From Corynespora cassiicola (taxonomy: Eukaryota > Ascomycota > Dothideomycetes > Pleosporales > Corynesporascaceae), in contig JAEUWY010000020.1 in assembly GCA_022059125.1 (NCBI GenBank), forward strand, positions 2,108,001 through 2,172,000: a DNA stretch of 64,000 nt. Reading direction: 5' to 3'. A program made the position numbers and the translations under genes. Of this stretch, positions 49,720 through 62,800 are shown in pieces; position 1 is the first letter of the stretch, and every line of letters begins with the position of its first letter. The notes below the pieces were generated by a model, which had not been told where the DNA came from, did not search any database, and saw only the letters and a program-made list of their open reading frames with translations.

Positions 49720-52296
49720 GTCACCTTGTGTTGTATTTGGGCACCTTCTTCGTGTGACAACATAGCACATGCTTGCGTGTGCCATGTCTTTTGCGAACAA
49801 CACGTCACACACGGCACTTCAATCACTAACCATGAAGATACGATCGCCATTTCACCCCAGATTGCCAGATGATCGTCCCCATGGGAGACATCTTGGCAAT
49901 GTGGGGTTTTTTCCTTTGTTCTCGTTTACTGCTACAACCATAGCTTCCAGCATTATCATGCTCTCTGGGGCTCTTATGCGGTCATGTCACGCGGATTTGT
50001 ACACTATGAACGGGGTTATACGGTGTTGTCGTTGTACATTGTCTTTCCTTTGCTTTTAAATATACTGAAGAAAGTTAAAAAAGGGGCAACCATTCTTTCT
50101 TTTAATGTGGTTATTAGTGGGGTAATGCCATGTATTCGTTGCCTGTCAACTACCATGTACGACTATCTACAAGTCTACTAGTTATTTTTCCTATTCTCTG
50201 TGGGCTGTAGACAAAAGATCCAGCCAAGTAGAAATAGAAACAAGCAATGCCAAGAGCGTCAATCTGAACCACACTACAACTTCAAACCTTCTTTTCTCAA
50301 AGTGACTTCGGGCTCAGCAGTCTCAGCCAAGCCGTCACTCTGGACATGACGTTGATGATAAGAGATCTAGAGCTACGCGAAGACAATCGCAAACTCCATC
50401 TCGCCTGCCCAGGCGCCACCTCGCCGACCGACACTCGCCCCAGCCCGCGTAAAAGTCGCTCAGTCGAGAGAAATCGCCATAGAAGCGCCTTTTTCGCGGT
50501 AATTCACCAGAGGTTCGCGTCAGCCGTCGTTGGTCGATATTTCAGCAGAGGTTCGCCTTGGGGCAAAAAAGAGTAGAGAAGCAGAGGTTCCCTCTAGAGG
50601 GGAGGCAATTGGGCAGAGCTCCGCTGCTCGATGCAAGCAAGGAAGACTGCGCTGGTCTTTCTACCCAACTCGAAGCCGGCCTTCCCCCAGATTATTTATA
50701 TTGAAGGACTGTGGTCGTACGTGGTACCGTCGAAACCGGGATCGTCGAGGCCGAAAGTGCCTTTCTGACGGGTGAGGATGTTGCCGGCAGGAATCTGGGG
50801 AACAGCATGAGGACAAGAGAGTGGGTGGCCGTAATGCGTGTGCACCTCGGGCCTCTTGGCTGCGGCAAGCCGTGAGAGGATTTGTGATGTGAAGGCCCAT
50901 GTGCGTTCATCAGGGAGCCAAGAGCCGCACGAGCGAATCGAGGGGCGACACTGCCGGGGCTTGGATTTGCTTGACGTTTTGAGATGAGCTTCAAGGGAGC
51001 TTGGCGGGTTCGACGCCTGTGGATCAGGGTGTTTCGCCGGGTGTACATCGCTTCATTCTGCGTCAAACATGAGGCTCTTACGAGGCCCTTGTGGAGGCAT
51101 AACGGGTCCTCGGGAGGCAACCGAGGTGGGAAAATCACCCAGGGAAGTTCAAAAATAGCGTTCAAAGCGAATCACGGCAGTTGGAGGTCGTGGAGCTGGG
51201 CCTGAGGATGAAACTCCATGGCAAGCCCCTCCTCACATCTGGCGTCTCAAGGGGTCCTGGGCTGGTGGAAGATCGTCGCTAACTCGGTTTGGGAAGTATG
51301 CCAAGTTGGTAACTGATTCGCACCACGCAATCTCCAATTGAACACGGCGGAACTGCCTTTGAGAATCTTCAAAAGATGGTTGAAGTCCGCAAACGCGCTG
51401 CGTCGGACTGTCCTTAAATTTGCGAAGATAAAGCCTCTGTGCGACTCAGATGCTTTTTCCTCTCGACTGGATGCCTCGCTCAATCCAGCCGTCTAATCCT
51501 TCCCTTTGCCCAAACACGTAGAGACAGATGCCTAGGCTAATCTTGCACAGCTGAGAACAGAGCGAACGCCTCCGCGGCTGCATGCGTACCATGTCCAGTC
51601 CGCGATCACACACGCCTTCGGATGCGACCGCTCCCGCCCGTGTTTGTGATCGCTCGACGGGGAAACGAGACAACGCTGAGTTCTGATTCGAACGCGGGTT
51701 TTGAACGTGTTGAAAACACTGTCAGGTGCTCGGCCATCGCTCGACCGCCGCTTAACGCCATTAATACACGGCCAATCGAGGATTGCGCGTCGTCGATAGC
51801 AATTGTCAGCAGAGATAGCGAGAGAGGCAGGTCTGTTTCCGTCTGATCCCGGAGGCCGAAGGTATGCGTGTCCGGAGCTACCTGTACAGGCAGGTCAATT
51901 GGACTCGGCGCAAAGCGACAAACAGCATGCGACATTCCAGAGTAGCTATCAATGAGAAGTTCAGTTTTCCATGGCCAGAAATGATGTCCGGCGAACGCGA
52001 CAGCAATTGCGCTCTGGTGAGACTGGTACGACTAGATGTGGCCCGGCACGTGGGCTGCGGCTGAGCTGGCTGCGCACGTGAGCGGGGTCCGGCTTTCAGA
52101 TTTTCCCTTCAGTATCCGAAGTTTGCCAGTCACACCTCCATCCTTTGCCTTCCGCCGCCCTGTCATCGCAACCTCGACCATTGGCCCATAGCACAAACCG
52201 CTCCTTCGGGTTCGGTTCAAGGCGCAAATTTTCGACGCCGCCTGGAATATCCTCTTTCTTAACGCTCATGATCTCCTGCGATATCCACCGCAAATC
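49720..52296. other. Intergenic region, no gene recognised
   Basis: About 2.6 kb between the ZIP gene and the Zn2Cys6 factor. Open frames on both strands are short, overlapping and without known motifs. Presumably the promoter and leader of the transcription factor gene. Confidence 0.5.
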
Positions 52297-55050
52297 ATGC
52301 CACCGTCATTAGACAACGAGACTTCCTCAGGCTCTGTTCCCGAGGGCGCTTCCGCATCTAGGAAGCGGACGCACCCAGAAGACTTCAAGCGCGCGTACAA
52401 GGCATGCATCAATTGCCGCCAGCGCAAGGCGAAATGCATCCTTGGCACCGGCCCCGACGGAGGCGAATTGAAACCGCCATGCCAGCGCTGCAAGAGGGAG
52501 ATGTACTATCCCAACGCTCCACTATTCGTGAGATAACCCATTAATACGCCTTAGGCGAGAATGCGTCTTCCGCTCGGAACGGTCCTGGGTGAAGAGGCGC
52601 AAACCTGGGGAAGCCCGTGCCCAAGATGAAGCTCCACCAAGTGCCAATGGAAGTACTATCGCGCAGCCCTCGCCAGCCCAGCGCTCCTCTATTACAGGCC
52701 ATCCCGTATCACCCGCCACTCCACATACAGCACATACAGGCCAGCGTTCCGAGCATGATATATTGTCTCCTCGCCTGCGACGCATCTCGACATCCCAGCC
52801 TGATCTGGCCCATTCCGTCATGAGGACCGTCGTATCTAGCGGTAGCGATGCCCTCAACCTCTTGTTCGAGGCTGCTAACCATAAGGATGCCCTGGACTCG
52901 CAGATGAAGGAGGCTTCACCCTATGAGACTCCTCAATCTGGGCCTAGCTATGACCCTGGTAAGCAATCTCTTGAAAACTTCTCACACTCGCTCGCGAGTT
53001 TCGCCAAGACACTTTGCTTTCACAGCTTCTCCATGTACCCATATTTTCTTTGGACAACCCATTTTGGACGGGTTTGAAACTTCCTCAGCTCGATGTTTAT
53101 CGGATTCATGTTCTCATGCCAAGGGATTCCATCTGTCCCGAACCTTAACTACGTGTCGTATCACGTCACTAACATCCCATATGCTTAGGCCGAGAACCTC
53201 TGCCGGATTCCCCCTTTGGAACCTTCAGGGCACAGCCAGTGCAAATGTCCAAGCCATCCCCGGAGACGCTAAAGGTCTGGACATCATGTCGTTTTGTCCA
53301 GATGGGTTGGTTCTCGGCGCACGAGGCCATCACCTATGTTGACCTATTTTTCAAAAATTGTTCGCCCTTGTCGCCAATTCTTGGCAACTTTTACGCCAAC
53401 CATGAAAACCATTGGTCCCTCATAGCGCTGGATCCTTTTCTCTGCGTCACGATCTTGATGGTTTCGTCCCGATACAACATTTTACCTGGCGTTGGTGGCG
53501 CATCTAGGGGTTACTTTGTGCATGACCGCCTTTGGGAGCAGTGTCAGAGGTTCATCATGAAGATAATGCTCGGTCAGGTTAAACCTTCCAAGGCGCAAAG
53601 TCGGACTATTGGATCGATTGAAGCACTCTTGTTGTTATCCGAATGGCACCCACGTGCCCTTCACTTCCCTACGGCCAGCGATGGATGGGACTGTGAGTTG
53701 ATGGTGGGCGCCAATAATGTTACAGCCGAGGGCGTCAAGCTTCTTGAGGGCGACACAACATCAAGCAGATGGCTTGAAGATGTGATTGAGCCTGCAAAGC
53801 GATCCGACCGAATGTCGTGGATGCTAATGGGCTGCGCTTTATCCTTGGCACAGGAACTTGGCTTGTTCGAAGATAATAGCAACATCGAGAAGGATCAGCG
53901 TTCTTATCCCAATTCATCCCCAGAGTTCTTGGTCCTCCGGCGCATCCGAGCTAGGAAGTTGCTCTACGTCTTTATTGAGCAATTGTCGTGGCGTCTTGGA
54001 TGCACATCGATGATCCCACAAAGCCTAAACCATGCTTTGATGGAGAAACTCCCGGTCGATTCCGCCACAGGTGCTGTAGAGCAGTGGCAAGGGTTCATGA
54101 GTGCGTGGGTAGAGTTGACCAAGCTGGCTAGATCTGTGTCTGACACGGTCTATCCGTCCGCATCATTTACTCGAAACCTACTCCGTACTGGGCGCTATAT
54201 CAGCCTCCTTGAGCATTTCCAACCACTACTGACTACTTGGAGGAAGAAATACCTGGACCCTTGTAGTAAGTTTCTGAGCACAATATCGTCTTACCAAACA
54301 AGCTAATGTGTCGTAGAACTCGAGGCTGGTTTGCACGATATGCTCTCCATTGAGTATCAATACGTCCGAATCTATACTAATTCTCTGGGCATGCAAGCTG
54401 TGGTCGAACGCACCCTTTCTGAGACAGATCCTGATGACCCGCACGAGGAGATCCTTCCACTGAATTTGGAGCCAAGGGATTACGACTTCATCCAAGAGGT
54501 CGTCGATGGCAGCTGCCAGATCCTTCAGAAGGTCGTTCAGCTTGCGGAGTCTGGAGCTCTACGTTATTCGCCAGTTCGTATCTTCTTGCGAATTACTACA
54601 TCATCCATCTACCTTATCAAAGGCTTGAGTTTGGGGGCTCGCGAGGCCAAGTTGCAATCTTCTCTTGATGTCCTTGAAAGGGCCATTCATGCCATGCGGG
54701 GCAGTACACTAGATGATATGCACCTTGCTTCACGCTACGCGACATTGCTGGACCTCCATGTCGCACCTCTTCGGGAAAAGTTCGTCGTATCTTCGCGACC
54801 ACCTCGGCTACCTTCACACAATAACCCCCATGAGAAAGCCACTTCCGGGATGGATTTTCTGAATAACCACAACGCTGGGGGTTCGGGCATAGCTGCCCTT
54901 GCAGAGGACGTGACTGGTCTGATGCCGGGAGATGATTGGCTGGCTCTTCCATTTGATCCATCTATGGCACCGTTCGGACTAGATAATCAGCAAAGTTTCC
55001 AGGGATTTGATGATGGAACACTCGATTTCATCTGGAATCTACCAGTTTGA
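52297..55050 (+). CDS. Zn2Cys6 transcription factor, Aro80/HmgR-like
   Basis: Four exons (52297-52502, 52555-52958, 53189-54265, 54317-55050) give 806 residues. The binuclear zinc cluster is C37-x2-C40-x6-C47 ... C62-x2-C65-x6-C72; the last cysteine is reached only by using the GTACTA donor inside KREM. The stretch RTHPEDFKRAYKACINCRQR precedes it. The middle-homology region (KVWTSCRFVQMGWFSAHEAI; FYANHENHWSLIALDPFLCV; IEALLLLSEWHPRALHFP; SDGWDCEL) resembles the Aro80 group that controls aromatic amino acid catabolism; this assignment is from memory of the family. The gene lies about 1.6 kb from 4-hydroxyphenylpyruvate dioxygenase, which supports that role. The tail has a short acidic/hydrophobic segment (DDGTLDFIWNLPV) that could activate transcription. 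Confidence 0.85.
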
Positions 55051-55336
55051 ACCTTTTAATAAAGACTGGAATCAGTTATGATGTATCAATTACGCGGGCC
55101 GGGCAGCGTCCCTCGACATTAGAATGGTTGTATCATTGCTTTACGACTACACGCATGATTCCTGTTATGATACCTCTGTTTTCTGTTCACGGTAAACGCT
55201 GGCTACGATAATGCAGGACAGCTTTTGGGTGGTTTGACTTCATTTCATTAAAATTTTAACCAAGACGGCCAAAAGCATAGTCGGATCAAATAGCATTAAC
55301 GTGCTCGATCGTTATTTTATTTCAAATTCGTTTCAT

Positions 55337-56062
55337 TCATCGTGCGAGACTTTGTGCTTCCTTTCTCTCCTCTGCCAACGCGTTCCGCACAATAGCTCCG
55401 CACATCTTAGCGTACGGGTTTGTCCTAACGCTCATCTCTCTGGCGACCTCATCACCATATTTCGCTGCAGCAGCAAAATCAGCCGAGGCCATCTCTTCCA
55501 GCTCAGACTTGCCGTTTCCTTTCCAGCTTATGTCCTTTTCCGCGGCCTTCAAATACAGATATGCGCGATGTGAGAATGCCGTCCGCATAATGCGGGCTTG
55601 GTATGGGGAAACTGGGGCAGTCGGAGCAGATGAAGCGACCGCGACCTTGATTGCTTTTGACAGATCCCCAAATAAAACCTCCACGTCATTATTGTCCGCA
55701 TCGAAGATCGACCCATCACTTTCTTTTACCAACGCTTCCAGTTTCATCCGCCGCAGCATTGCCCGATTGACATAAGCGCTTGGATATTCTGGCCATTTCT
55801 CTATGACCTCACTCAGCCGCTCGATTGCCGAATCAATAATGGAAAAGTCCGACGAAGAGGAAATCTCGCGGACCAGGTCGTTTTGTTGAGCTTCCAGGGC
55901 TGACAGCTGAGACGAAGACATGCTGGGATGATCGGGCAAAGAGGCGTCTATCGAGGAGGCATCTTTTGATCGGGCGACGCTGGAAGGGAGAGTCTCGGGG
56001 TCGAAAAGCGCATTCAAGATGCGGGCGTCGTTTGCGGAGAGGTTCGGCATTGGAACAACCAT
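55337..56062 (-). CDS. TTC36-like tetratricopeptide protein
   Basis: A single frame of 241 residues from ATG at 56062 (MVVPMPNLSANDARILNALF). The layout matches animal TTC36: an N-terminal ILNALFDPETLP motif, TPR helices (WPEYPSAYVNRAMLRRMKLE; LFGDLSKAIKVA; TAFSHRAYLYLKAAEKD; ADFAAAAKYGDEVAREM) and the C-terminal NPYAKMCGAIVRNAL block, equivalent to NPYA-LCN in animals. In mice TTC36 binds 4-hydroxyphenylpyruvate dioxygenase and protects it from degradation. Here the gene sits head-to-head with that enzyme's gene, 594 bp apart. It may correspond to HmgX, an accessory protein of the Aspergillus tyrosine-degradation cluster, but I cannot confirm that by search. The frame stays open upstream of 56062 but without an ATG. 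Confidence 0.8.
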   Translation of the reverse strand: MVVPMPNLSANDARILNALFDPETLPSSVARSKDASSIDASLPDHPSMSSSQLSALEAQQNDLVREISSSSDFSIIDSAIERLSEVIEKWPEYPSAYVNRAMLRRMKLEALVKESDGSIFDADNNDVEVLFGDLSKAIKVAVASSAPTAPVSPYQARIMRTAFSHRAYLYLKAAEKDISWKGNGKSELEEMASADFAAAAKYGDEVAREMSVRTNPYAKMCGAIVRNALAEERKEAQSLAR

Positions 56063-56656
56063 GTTTCGTGATAAAAGAAACAAACGGCCGGAGCGCAAGG
56101 AGGAGGGTGGGGAGCTCGTTCAAGCTTTATGAGAGAAATTCTGGGGAACAGGCCAATTGATGTCGGGGGAAAGTATTTTATTTCTTTCCAGTCACCAAAA
56201 GGAAGCAACACAGTGGACTTGGTCCATGATATTGGACGCGTTCCGAGCGCCGTCAGCGCTGCTATGCCCGGATGCGGATGGGAGTGGAATGCGGCTACGC
56301 GCGGGTGTCGGCAATGTGGCGGTGGCCCCACTCCAGCCACACTTCCGGCCCAATCAGCCTCTGTCCGGGCGGTTCCCCCAGGAACTTTGATACTTCGGCT
56401 TAAGTGTTGGGGTAAGCTGGATGACGCTCGTCTGTGCGAAGTCTAAGCTTCAAGGTGGAGGCACGGTTTTTGCAGGAATGTCTCCAGGCAGTGAGTTAAA
56501 TATGGCTATTCGGCTCAAAGCTTGTTCTTCGACAGATTCACACACCCGCGGTTCCGAATCACTGCGATATAAACCTCCACGCCCGTGGTCACTAGGAGAC
56601 AATATCTTGCCATCCAGTTTTTGCTTTGTTTTTTATCCATATCAGCCTGCTTAGAA
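56063..56656. promoter_or_regulatory. Shared divergent promoter of the TTC36-like and dioxygenase genes
   Basis: 594 bp between outward-facing starts. A TATAAA lies at 56568-56573, 84 bp before the dioxygenase ATG. Zn2Cys6-type CGG triplets are frequent: CGGTTCCG (56549-56556, inverted, two-base spacer) and CGG-N8-CGG (56309-56322). These are candidates for the nearby Zn2Cys6 factor, but CGG triplets are common by chance in GC-rich DNA. Confidence 0.45.
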
Positions 56657-57936
<1,280 letters not shown>

Positions 57937-58511
57937 GGAGGGGAGTGGGTGATGGATGTGTAAATCTTTTGTAATGGGTGATGATACTTTCTACGATATC
58001 TAGGTTTCTTTCATTTCATAGCGTTGAGCAAGACATGACAAATCTTCAAACTTTTTTTCTGAACTTGATTGAGAGCTAGCCTGATAGTGTATCGTCGATG
58101 ATCGAAGCCGCGGGTGGGGAAAAACCAGAATAAGAGGCCAAACTTGATCTGCGCTTGAGTCGCGCACCTGCTGTACCGAGTTCCTCCCATGTGCCTCGGA
58201 CCTGCAGCCTACCCAAAATGGTTCGATCAAACGCCACGTTGTTGTGACAAGTGTTTCGGTACCAAGAGTACCACAGCCGAAGCTAGAGTCAAGGCGGAAG
58301 TCGATGGAGTCGATCAGCATGCTCCAAAAAGTGGCTTATCGTCGACCAAGAGAGAGAAGCACAGCTCATCAGCACCATGCTGGTGATATCTGCACCGGTC
58401 CCTCCCACCATCATGATCGCGGAGCGACACCTCGAGGTTGGCAAAGTCGATGACGCGATCGCCGTTGACAAAATCCTTCCGCCGTTTGCTATGGCTATAA
58501 TGCTGGATTAC
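57937..58511. other. Convergent 3' flanks
   Basis: About 575 bp between facing stop codons of the dioxygenase and the BTB-like gene. No gene seen. Confidence 0.5.
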
Positions 58512-59367
58512 CTAGGCTTTGCGCTGCGCAATGTCCTTGAGTGTGGTGTTGACGTCGTCCTGGAATTGCTGCGGGTATTCGTTGAATGGGGGCAGTGGGA
58601 CATCGATGCCCGTATACCGAGCGAGACGGGCGGTCTGCTGTTCGGGCTCGGTCATGCACAAAGCCCAGATGGAATAGTCTACGAGGAGCTTTTTGAAGCC
58701 CTTGAGCTCGGCGGGCGACGTCGTGTACACGAACTTGATGAGTGACGCCGGCGGAGCGATGTCAGGCTTGAAATTGCGCACAACTTCGTTCATGACCGCA
58801 TCCTGGAAGTGCAGCGCCTTGATGTTATGGCCGAAGAAGAAGGCATGTAGGAGTCGACGCGACAACGAGAAGTGAGCCGTGTCGTCGTCGCTCTCTGTGG
58901 CCAAGGCAGATGTGGTGACCAAGTATGGGACCTTTGCCTGGACGAGGGGGTCCTTCAGGTCTGCATATTTGTTTGCCCACTCTTCTTCTTTGCCGTAGAG
59001 CGCGAAAGACAGGTCTTCGCCAAGAATGGACTCGGAAATCACCCACCGCAGGTACATGTTCAGGATGCAAGATGTAACGCCGCTAATATTGGTCTCGCCT
59101 TCATCGTTGATGTTCAAGGTCTAGAGCAAGTGTCAGATCAACACTGTCATAACGAAAACCAAAGATATTCTCACGAACCCTGTACCATGGCTCGCGGAAT
59201 AGATATCTCCCCGCAATAGGAAAATATCTGTGTTCGTGCGGGAGCACGAGCACGATCGTGTCCGGGAGCGGGGGGCGCTTGGGATAACGCCCTGGCAACG
59301 ATGTTGACATCATCGTATCGGAGTATGCTGTGGTTCTATGCGTGGTGCTAGCCTTTTTCGACGTCAT
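58512..59367 (-). CDS. BTB/POZ-like fungal protein
   Basis: Two exons (59367-59179, 59120-58512) give 265 residues. The second exon must start right after CTCTAG (an in-frame stop lies just before it), which forces a phase-0 donor in exon 1; the best is GTTCGT, a weak site, so that junction is provisional. The N-terminus (LPDTIVLVLPHEHRYFPIAG) could be a divergent BTB strand set. The C-terminal half (FFFGHNIKALHFQDAVMNEV; SLIKFVYTTSPAELKGFKKL; LLVDYSIWALC) matches the region that commonly follows BTB domains in Pezizomycotina proteins of unknown role. Nothing links it clearly to the adjacent dioxygenase. Confidence 0.62.
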
Positions 59368-59810
59368 ATTCAGACACTTATATCCTGTGTCGGCATACTG
59401 ATTCTCAAGTACACGATGCCTGGGTAAAGGATGTCGAGTGTTGTGCTGCTATCCTGGTCCTGTGTCGTGCCGCTGCAATGGATAGAAAGAAGAAAAGAAG
59501 GAATTAAATGGTAGAGAAGAGATCATTTTATAATGACCAGAATGATATAGTTTTTAATTTCACTAATGAGAGGAGTAATGACTTAGACGCGAGAGTGGAT
59601 TCAAATTTTCTCTCACTGGCCATTTGAAAGTAGAGGCTACGTATCAAAAATATCTACATACTTGATGAATTCACTATCATAGATGGCATCACAATCAAAT
59701 CTGAACGTGCATCAAACTCTGGCACTTATTTTACATGAATCTGGGTCTGAAAAAAGTAGAACCATTCCCAAAAGCACAAGCCAAAACTCCAGTAGCCAAC
59801 AGGCTATCCC
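59368..59810. other. Intergenic region between two minus-strand genes
   Basis: About 440 bp, AT-rich; 3' flank of the PARP-domain gene and promoter of the BTB-like gene. No ubiquitin-conjugating-enzyme sequence was found after the PARP domain. Confidence 0.5.
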
Positions 59811-62800
59811 TCACGCCTTCCCATTCCTCAAAGCCACACATGCACTCTGCATCGGCCCCAATACATGATTCGAAGCCGGCGTATATGCTCCATTCCCAAA
59901 AAGCCACACAAACCTCACCATCACCGTCTGTTCATCCGTGATGACATGAATCCCACCAGACCCCACGCTCCGCCCATTGCCCGCAACCTCGCACCCGAAC
60001 AACAACCGCACATTACTGAGCCCCGAATTGCGCCAACTAATCGCCGCCGGGCTATACGTAAACGATGTCGCCGGATCCTCCGCCAGGTAGATTCCCTTCC
60101 CGTGCGCGGCCCCCGTCCGCTGCAGCGCGGTGCCAGACTTGACGCGCAGGCCCTGCGCCAGGATGGAGGGGAGGCGGTCCAGGGACGTGCCGTGGAACAG
60201 GATGCGCGTCTGGGCCTTGAAGGTCGGAAGCTTGGACGCGAAGCTGTTCTCCATACTGGGGCTCGCATTAGCGAGGACGAATTGGTGGACCGAAGAGGCG
60301 AGGCTGGGTATGCGGCATGTGCCTGAGGCTGTGGCGATGTAGCCGCGGAAGTGGGTGCAGGACCAGGATATCAGGCTCTCGGCGTCTTTGTGACAGGCGC
60401 GGAGGGTGGCAGAGAGATTTATGGCGTCTTTTAGGACGGAGGTGCTGGGCAATGTGTTTAGGATTCCGGTTACGAGAGAAGTAGAGGTGATGGGGCAGCC
60501 GGGAAGGAGTTCGGTTTGTCCGGTCATGGCCGCCACGTAAACGCCCGTCAGGAGCATGTCGACGGCAAAGGTATCTGTGCGTATTTCGGGGATGCGGACG
60601 TCGATGGGGAGGTATGACCATAATTTTGCACAAGCCATGATGTTACATGGATGCGGACGGTGAAGCTGGACGTTCTTTGCCTTGTGGCTTTGGTCGCATA
60701 CCATGCAATAATGAGGCAGGTTGTTCAAGTCTTTCTTGATAACCGTATATATGTCTGCGATCCGGAAGTCGCTAGTACTTTGGAAATATCGATGCAATTT
60801 GCGGTTGATGTGGTAGGTCAAGGGGCTGAGCTTCTCTCGGCAGTATGCTTTATCCGGCGCGTTTGAATCCTCAAAGCACACCCATGGGGTATGGTCCGTC
60901 AAGTATCCATCTTTTGGGTCATTAGCGACATCTCCATTAAGATGAACACAGAACGTTGGGGGAACATCTCCCGTGTAATCCAGGATCAGACTTATACAAA
61001 GAGTCTTGCCAATCTCGATGCCGAGGCCGTTGCATTGAAGTTGGTTCTGTGGGAGAGGGAATCTCATCTCAATGACATTTTCTTCTAGCCTCTCAATGGA
61101 TTTGAAGATATCGGCAGGTAATGAAGCAATGTCTTCATCCAAGAGACTGTTGTCCTTGATTCCCAACGAGTCCAGTAGTATCGCTGTGCCCTGTGGGTCT
61201 CTGTACCTGAGAGCTTGAACTATACTAGCCAAGCGTGAAGATTCTATAGCCAGCTTCTCTTCCTCCTCTTCAAAGTAGCGGGCTGCTTTTTTAATCTTAT
61301 CCACGGGGATAACATCATCCAATACTTCGAGCTCTAATATAGCCGCTAGTGACTTGAGCGTTTTTCGATCAGTCTCGATTAGGTCTGTGCCAGATCTTAG
61401 CCAGCCTGCAAGTCTAACTTCTGAAACAACTGTTGGAATATCTTGATCTTGCTTCGAGTTCCATATGCGTCGACAGGCTTCAACGCCGAGAGAGGATGAA
61501 TTTATCAATGTTCCAACACACTTCGAGATCTCTTGAGAGCTAGCAACGCTCTTTCTTAGCTGACCAGCGACACACTGTACGAGATACTCGCATGGTTGTG
61601 CTTTTGATAACTTAAGTGCATCGAGGATTTGAACAAGATACCCTTCGTGTAAATTGTGACCAACTCCACCTCGCAGAAGACAAGCAACAGCTTCTTTGCC
61701 GTCATTTCCCAAAGCCTTTTCTAGTTCTGTGATTGCTGGTATATATTCGGAAAGTTTCAAAACCCAGTCGTAAAATCTCTTTTGTAGTATCAGTGACTGC
61801 GAAAGTCTTTCGAGAGCCTTTTTCCCGAAAAGTGTAATGATATCCTGCATGGACTTATGCCACTCTTGCGATCTCAAATGGCTCAAGGTATATTCGACGA
61901 GCTCGCTCGTGGCACCGCTCAGTTGCGAATCTATACAATCGAGCTCCTGTAATATGTTAACCAAATATTCGAGTATGATGGGTCGCGCCAACTTACGCTG
62001 AGGTCCTCAATGATAATGTACAGGACACTCTTCCAGCAGTCAACGATATCCTGGTCCTTAAGTGAAGCCAAAAGCGAGGCAAAATCCATAATTCCCCTTT
62101 CTGTGCTTTTTTTCATCATCATGAAAACTTCTAGCATCTTCTTCACTAGATCTTCCGATAGCTTTGTGGCTTGCTCGAAGCATCTGCAACGCAGAACAAA
62201 ATCCGTACCAATGCATCGCGATGATACTATGGCCAGCTGTCGCCTATCAGGATCTTCTGTATTTTTCCAAACATTGAGGATCGCATCAACAGTCTTCTTG
62301 TGAGCGTGGGAGATGTTGATTCCCTCAACGTAGGCTTCGATGGACTCCTTGATAGGGTTGTAATTAGTAAGACTAGCAATAAAGCCTTCGTTTCCTAAGT
62401 TAGGTGTCAGTACACCTTAATAAAAGTGGTTTCTTTTTTTTCAACTTACCGGTTGCGTCGTAAATTGCGATCAGCCATGAATGCATCTCCCTCGACGGTA
62501 ATTTATCAAAGTTGACTTTCCCGTTTACATTCAGTAAAGGATACACAGTCTTCGATTCTTTGATCACCATGCACATTTTGTGCAGCTCCATCGAGAATTC
62601 TGTCCATGTTTTTCCCATGGAGATATGTTCTCGCACAGCATCCTGGCATTGAAGTAGGCATTTTTCCATGCCACTTATCATCCAAGGTTTGAGTAGAGCT
62701 GCACGCAACTGTTCCGCAGATTGATAATCAAACAGAGGAATCAAGTGCGTCAGGTGTTCGATATGCCCACCATCAATGTCTTTCTGATCGTGAAACAGTG